A stretch of 64,000 bases of DNA from Adiantum capillus-veneris (taxonomy: Eukaryota > Streptophyta > Polypodiopsida > Polypodiales > Pteridaceae): positions 86,898,381 through 86,962,380 of the forward strand of contig CM043957.1 in NCBI GenBank assembly GCA_014529385.2, read 5' to 3'. Under the pieces are notes generated by a model. That model was not told where the DNA came from and made no database searches. It was given only the letters and a program-made list of their open reading frames with translations. The position numbers and the translations under genes were made by a program. Shown one piece after another: positions 63,018 to 64,000 of this stretch. Every line of letters begins with the position of its first letter. Position 1 is the first letter of the stretch.

Positions 63018-64000
63018 AGATGCTAGTGAGCGTGGTTGCACTATTCCACTTGTAAATCCTCCTACTTTTGATAAATCAATGAAGAGCTTAGTTTCTGCAT
63101 ACATAATTTTTGTCAAAGAACCTCTAAAATATCCTAATGTTTCATTAAATGTAAATGGTAGGAATCAAGAAGAGTTAGAATTGTCTAATTTTCTAAAAGG
63201 ATTCCAAGATGTGATCATTAATGATATCCCTATGGACTTACCTCCAAAACAAGGGGATGATGACCATCGCATTGAGCTCCTTCCAGGAAGCTCACCGCCT
63301 AACAAGCCTCCTTATCGAATCTCTCAAGCTCAACAAAAGGAGATCATGAGGCAAGTACAGGAATTGGTAGACCTAGGGATGGTGAGGCCTAGCTCCTCTC
63401 CCTTTTGTTCTCCAATCCTTTTAGTGAAAAAGAAAGATGGTACATACCGTATGTGTGTGGACTATTGAGCACTAAACCATATCAATATCAAAAACGGATT
63501 TCCTGTGCCTCAGGTAGAAGATCTGTTTGATAAGCTACAAGGCTTCACCTACTTCAATAGGAGTGACCTTAAAAGTGGCTATCATCAAATAAGGATAGTG
63601 GATGAAGATATCCTAAAGACCATGTTTCGCACAATGTTGGGTCTTTATGAATATCTAGTCATGCCTTTTGGCTTGAATAATGCACCAGCTACCTTTAATT
63701 GTCTAATAGAGAAAAAATTTAGAACTTACCGCAAATTCATTGGAGTGTTCTTTGATGATATCATCATCTACTCCAAGTCTTTGGAGGAACATAAGCAACG
63801 TCTCCAAGTGATTTTTCAAGCATTGAGGGAGAACAAGATTTTTCTCAACCAAAAGTAAAGCGAATTTTTCCTACAAGAGATTCAATATCTAGGTCATATA
63901 ATCTCTCAAGATGGTATCCGTATGGATCCATCAAAGTTAGAGGTAATAAAAGCATGGCCTAATCCAAGGAATCTACATGAGCTAAGAATCTTTATTGGTA
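63018..64000 (+). pseudogene. Element E reverse transcriptase
   Basis: After the insertion the frame gives 'DLPPKQGDDDHRIELLPGSSPPNKPPYRISQAQQKEIMRQVQELVDLGMVRPSSSPFCSPILLVKKKDGTYRMCVDY' and UGA (63466-63468, where gypsy RTs have Arg in VDYRALN). It continues 'ALNHINIKNGFPVPQVEDLFDKLQGFTYFNRSDLKSGYHQIRI', 'YEYLVMPFGLNNAPATFN', the catalytic 'VFFDDIIIYSKSLEEH', UAA at 63856, then 'SEFFLQEIQYLGHIIS' to the window edge. RT copies the element RNA. The copy is disabled by two stops. Confidence 0.93.

Larger units (their letters stand above)
56420..64000 (+). mobile_element. Ty3/gypsy element E, runs off right edge
   Basis: 5' LTR, tRNA-iMet primer site, RS-rich Gag, capsid, zinc knuckle, protease, then (after a nested 3.1-kb TIR element) the RT. 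Same family as D. A capsid segment is shortened by a deletion near 59.25-59.35 kb and pol has at least two stops. RNase H, integrase and the 3' LTR are outside the window. Confidence 0.93.

Overview
The window looks like nuclear DNA of a land plant with a large, repeat-rich genome. A homosporous fern or similar seed-free plant is my best guess, not a proven assignment. Reasons: Ty1/copia and Ty3/gypsy elements with plant-type tRNA primer sites (TGGTATCAGAGC for tRNA-iMet, TGGCGCC for a Tat-like element), a dual-RNase H Tat-type gypsy element, L1-like LINEs, short GT-AG introns, and very many long GA/CT/CA microsatellites. No rRNA, tRNA, CRISPR array or prokaryotic gene organisation was seen.

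Layout. 1-2.1 kb: a minus-strand LINE (ORF1-like RRM domain, AP-type endonuclease, start of reverse transcriptase) running off the left edge. 2.44-5.91 kb: the only convincing host-type gene, plus strand, an N-terminal SAM domain followed by a row of short exons that all begin and end in phase 0, but with in-frame stops in its first and last exons. 5.9-9.4 kb: no recognised gene. 9.4-9.76 kb: PIF1-like helicase fragment abutting a truncated minus-strand copia element (9.76-12.66 kb). 12.7-17.7 kb: decayed unrecognised coding pieces, microsatellites and a 'HGKG..DG' protein fragment. 18.0-20.5 kb: ruined Tat-like gypsy internal region with its PPT and a 3' LTR of unknown length. 20.5-23.5 kb: microsatellites and a LINE fragment. 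23.8-24.6 kb: another transposon-associated protein relic. 24.6-25.73 kb: a palindrome-rich higher-order repeat. 25.735-34.118 kb: a Tat-like gypsy element (B) with gag-protease, RT, two RNase H domains and integrase, its 3' LTR truncated. 34.3-35.04 kb: minus-strand FCP1/HAD phosphatase-like pseudogene. 35.04-35.75 kb: copia remnant. 35.75-37.04 kb: fragment of the same LTR family as elements D and E. 37.1-41.7 kb: LINE remnants in both orientations. 42.02-49.136 kb: a complete copia element (A) with 210-bp LTRs and a 5-bp target duplication, inserted in the LTR of another gypsy element (F). F's primer site and leader follow at 49.2-50.96 kb and carry a periodic palindrome. 50.96-55.2 kb: gypsy element D, truncated. 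56.42-64.0 kb: gypsy element E, running off the right edge, with a 3.1-kb terminal-inverted-repeat element nested in its pol region.

Most genes here therefore act as retrotransposon modules (Gag packages RNA, protease matures it, RT/RNase H copy it, integrase or endonuclease inserts it), nearly all inactivated by frameshifts, stops, truncations or nested insertions. The items most worth a second look are the phase-0 SAM gene, the 284-bp-spaced palindromes of element F, the palindromic higher-order repeat at 24.6 kb, and the TIR element whose insertion point is defined by comparing D with E.
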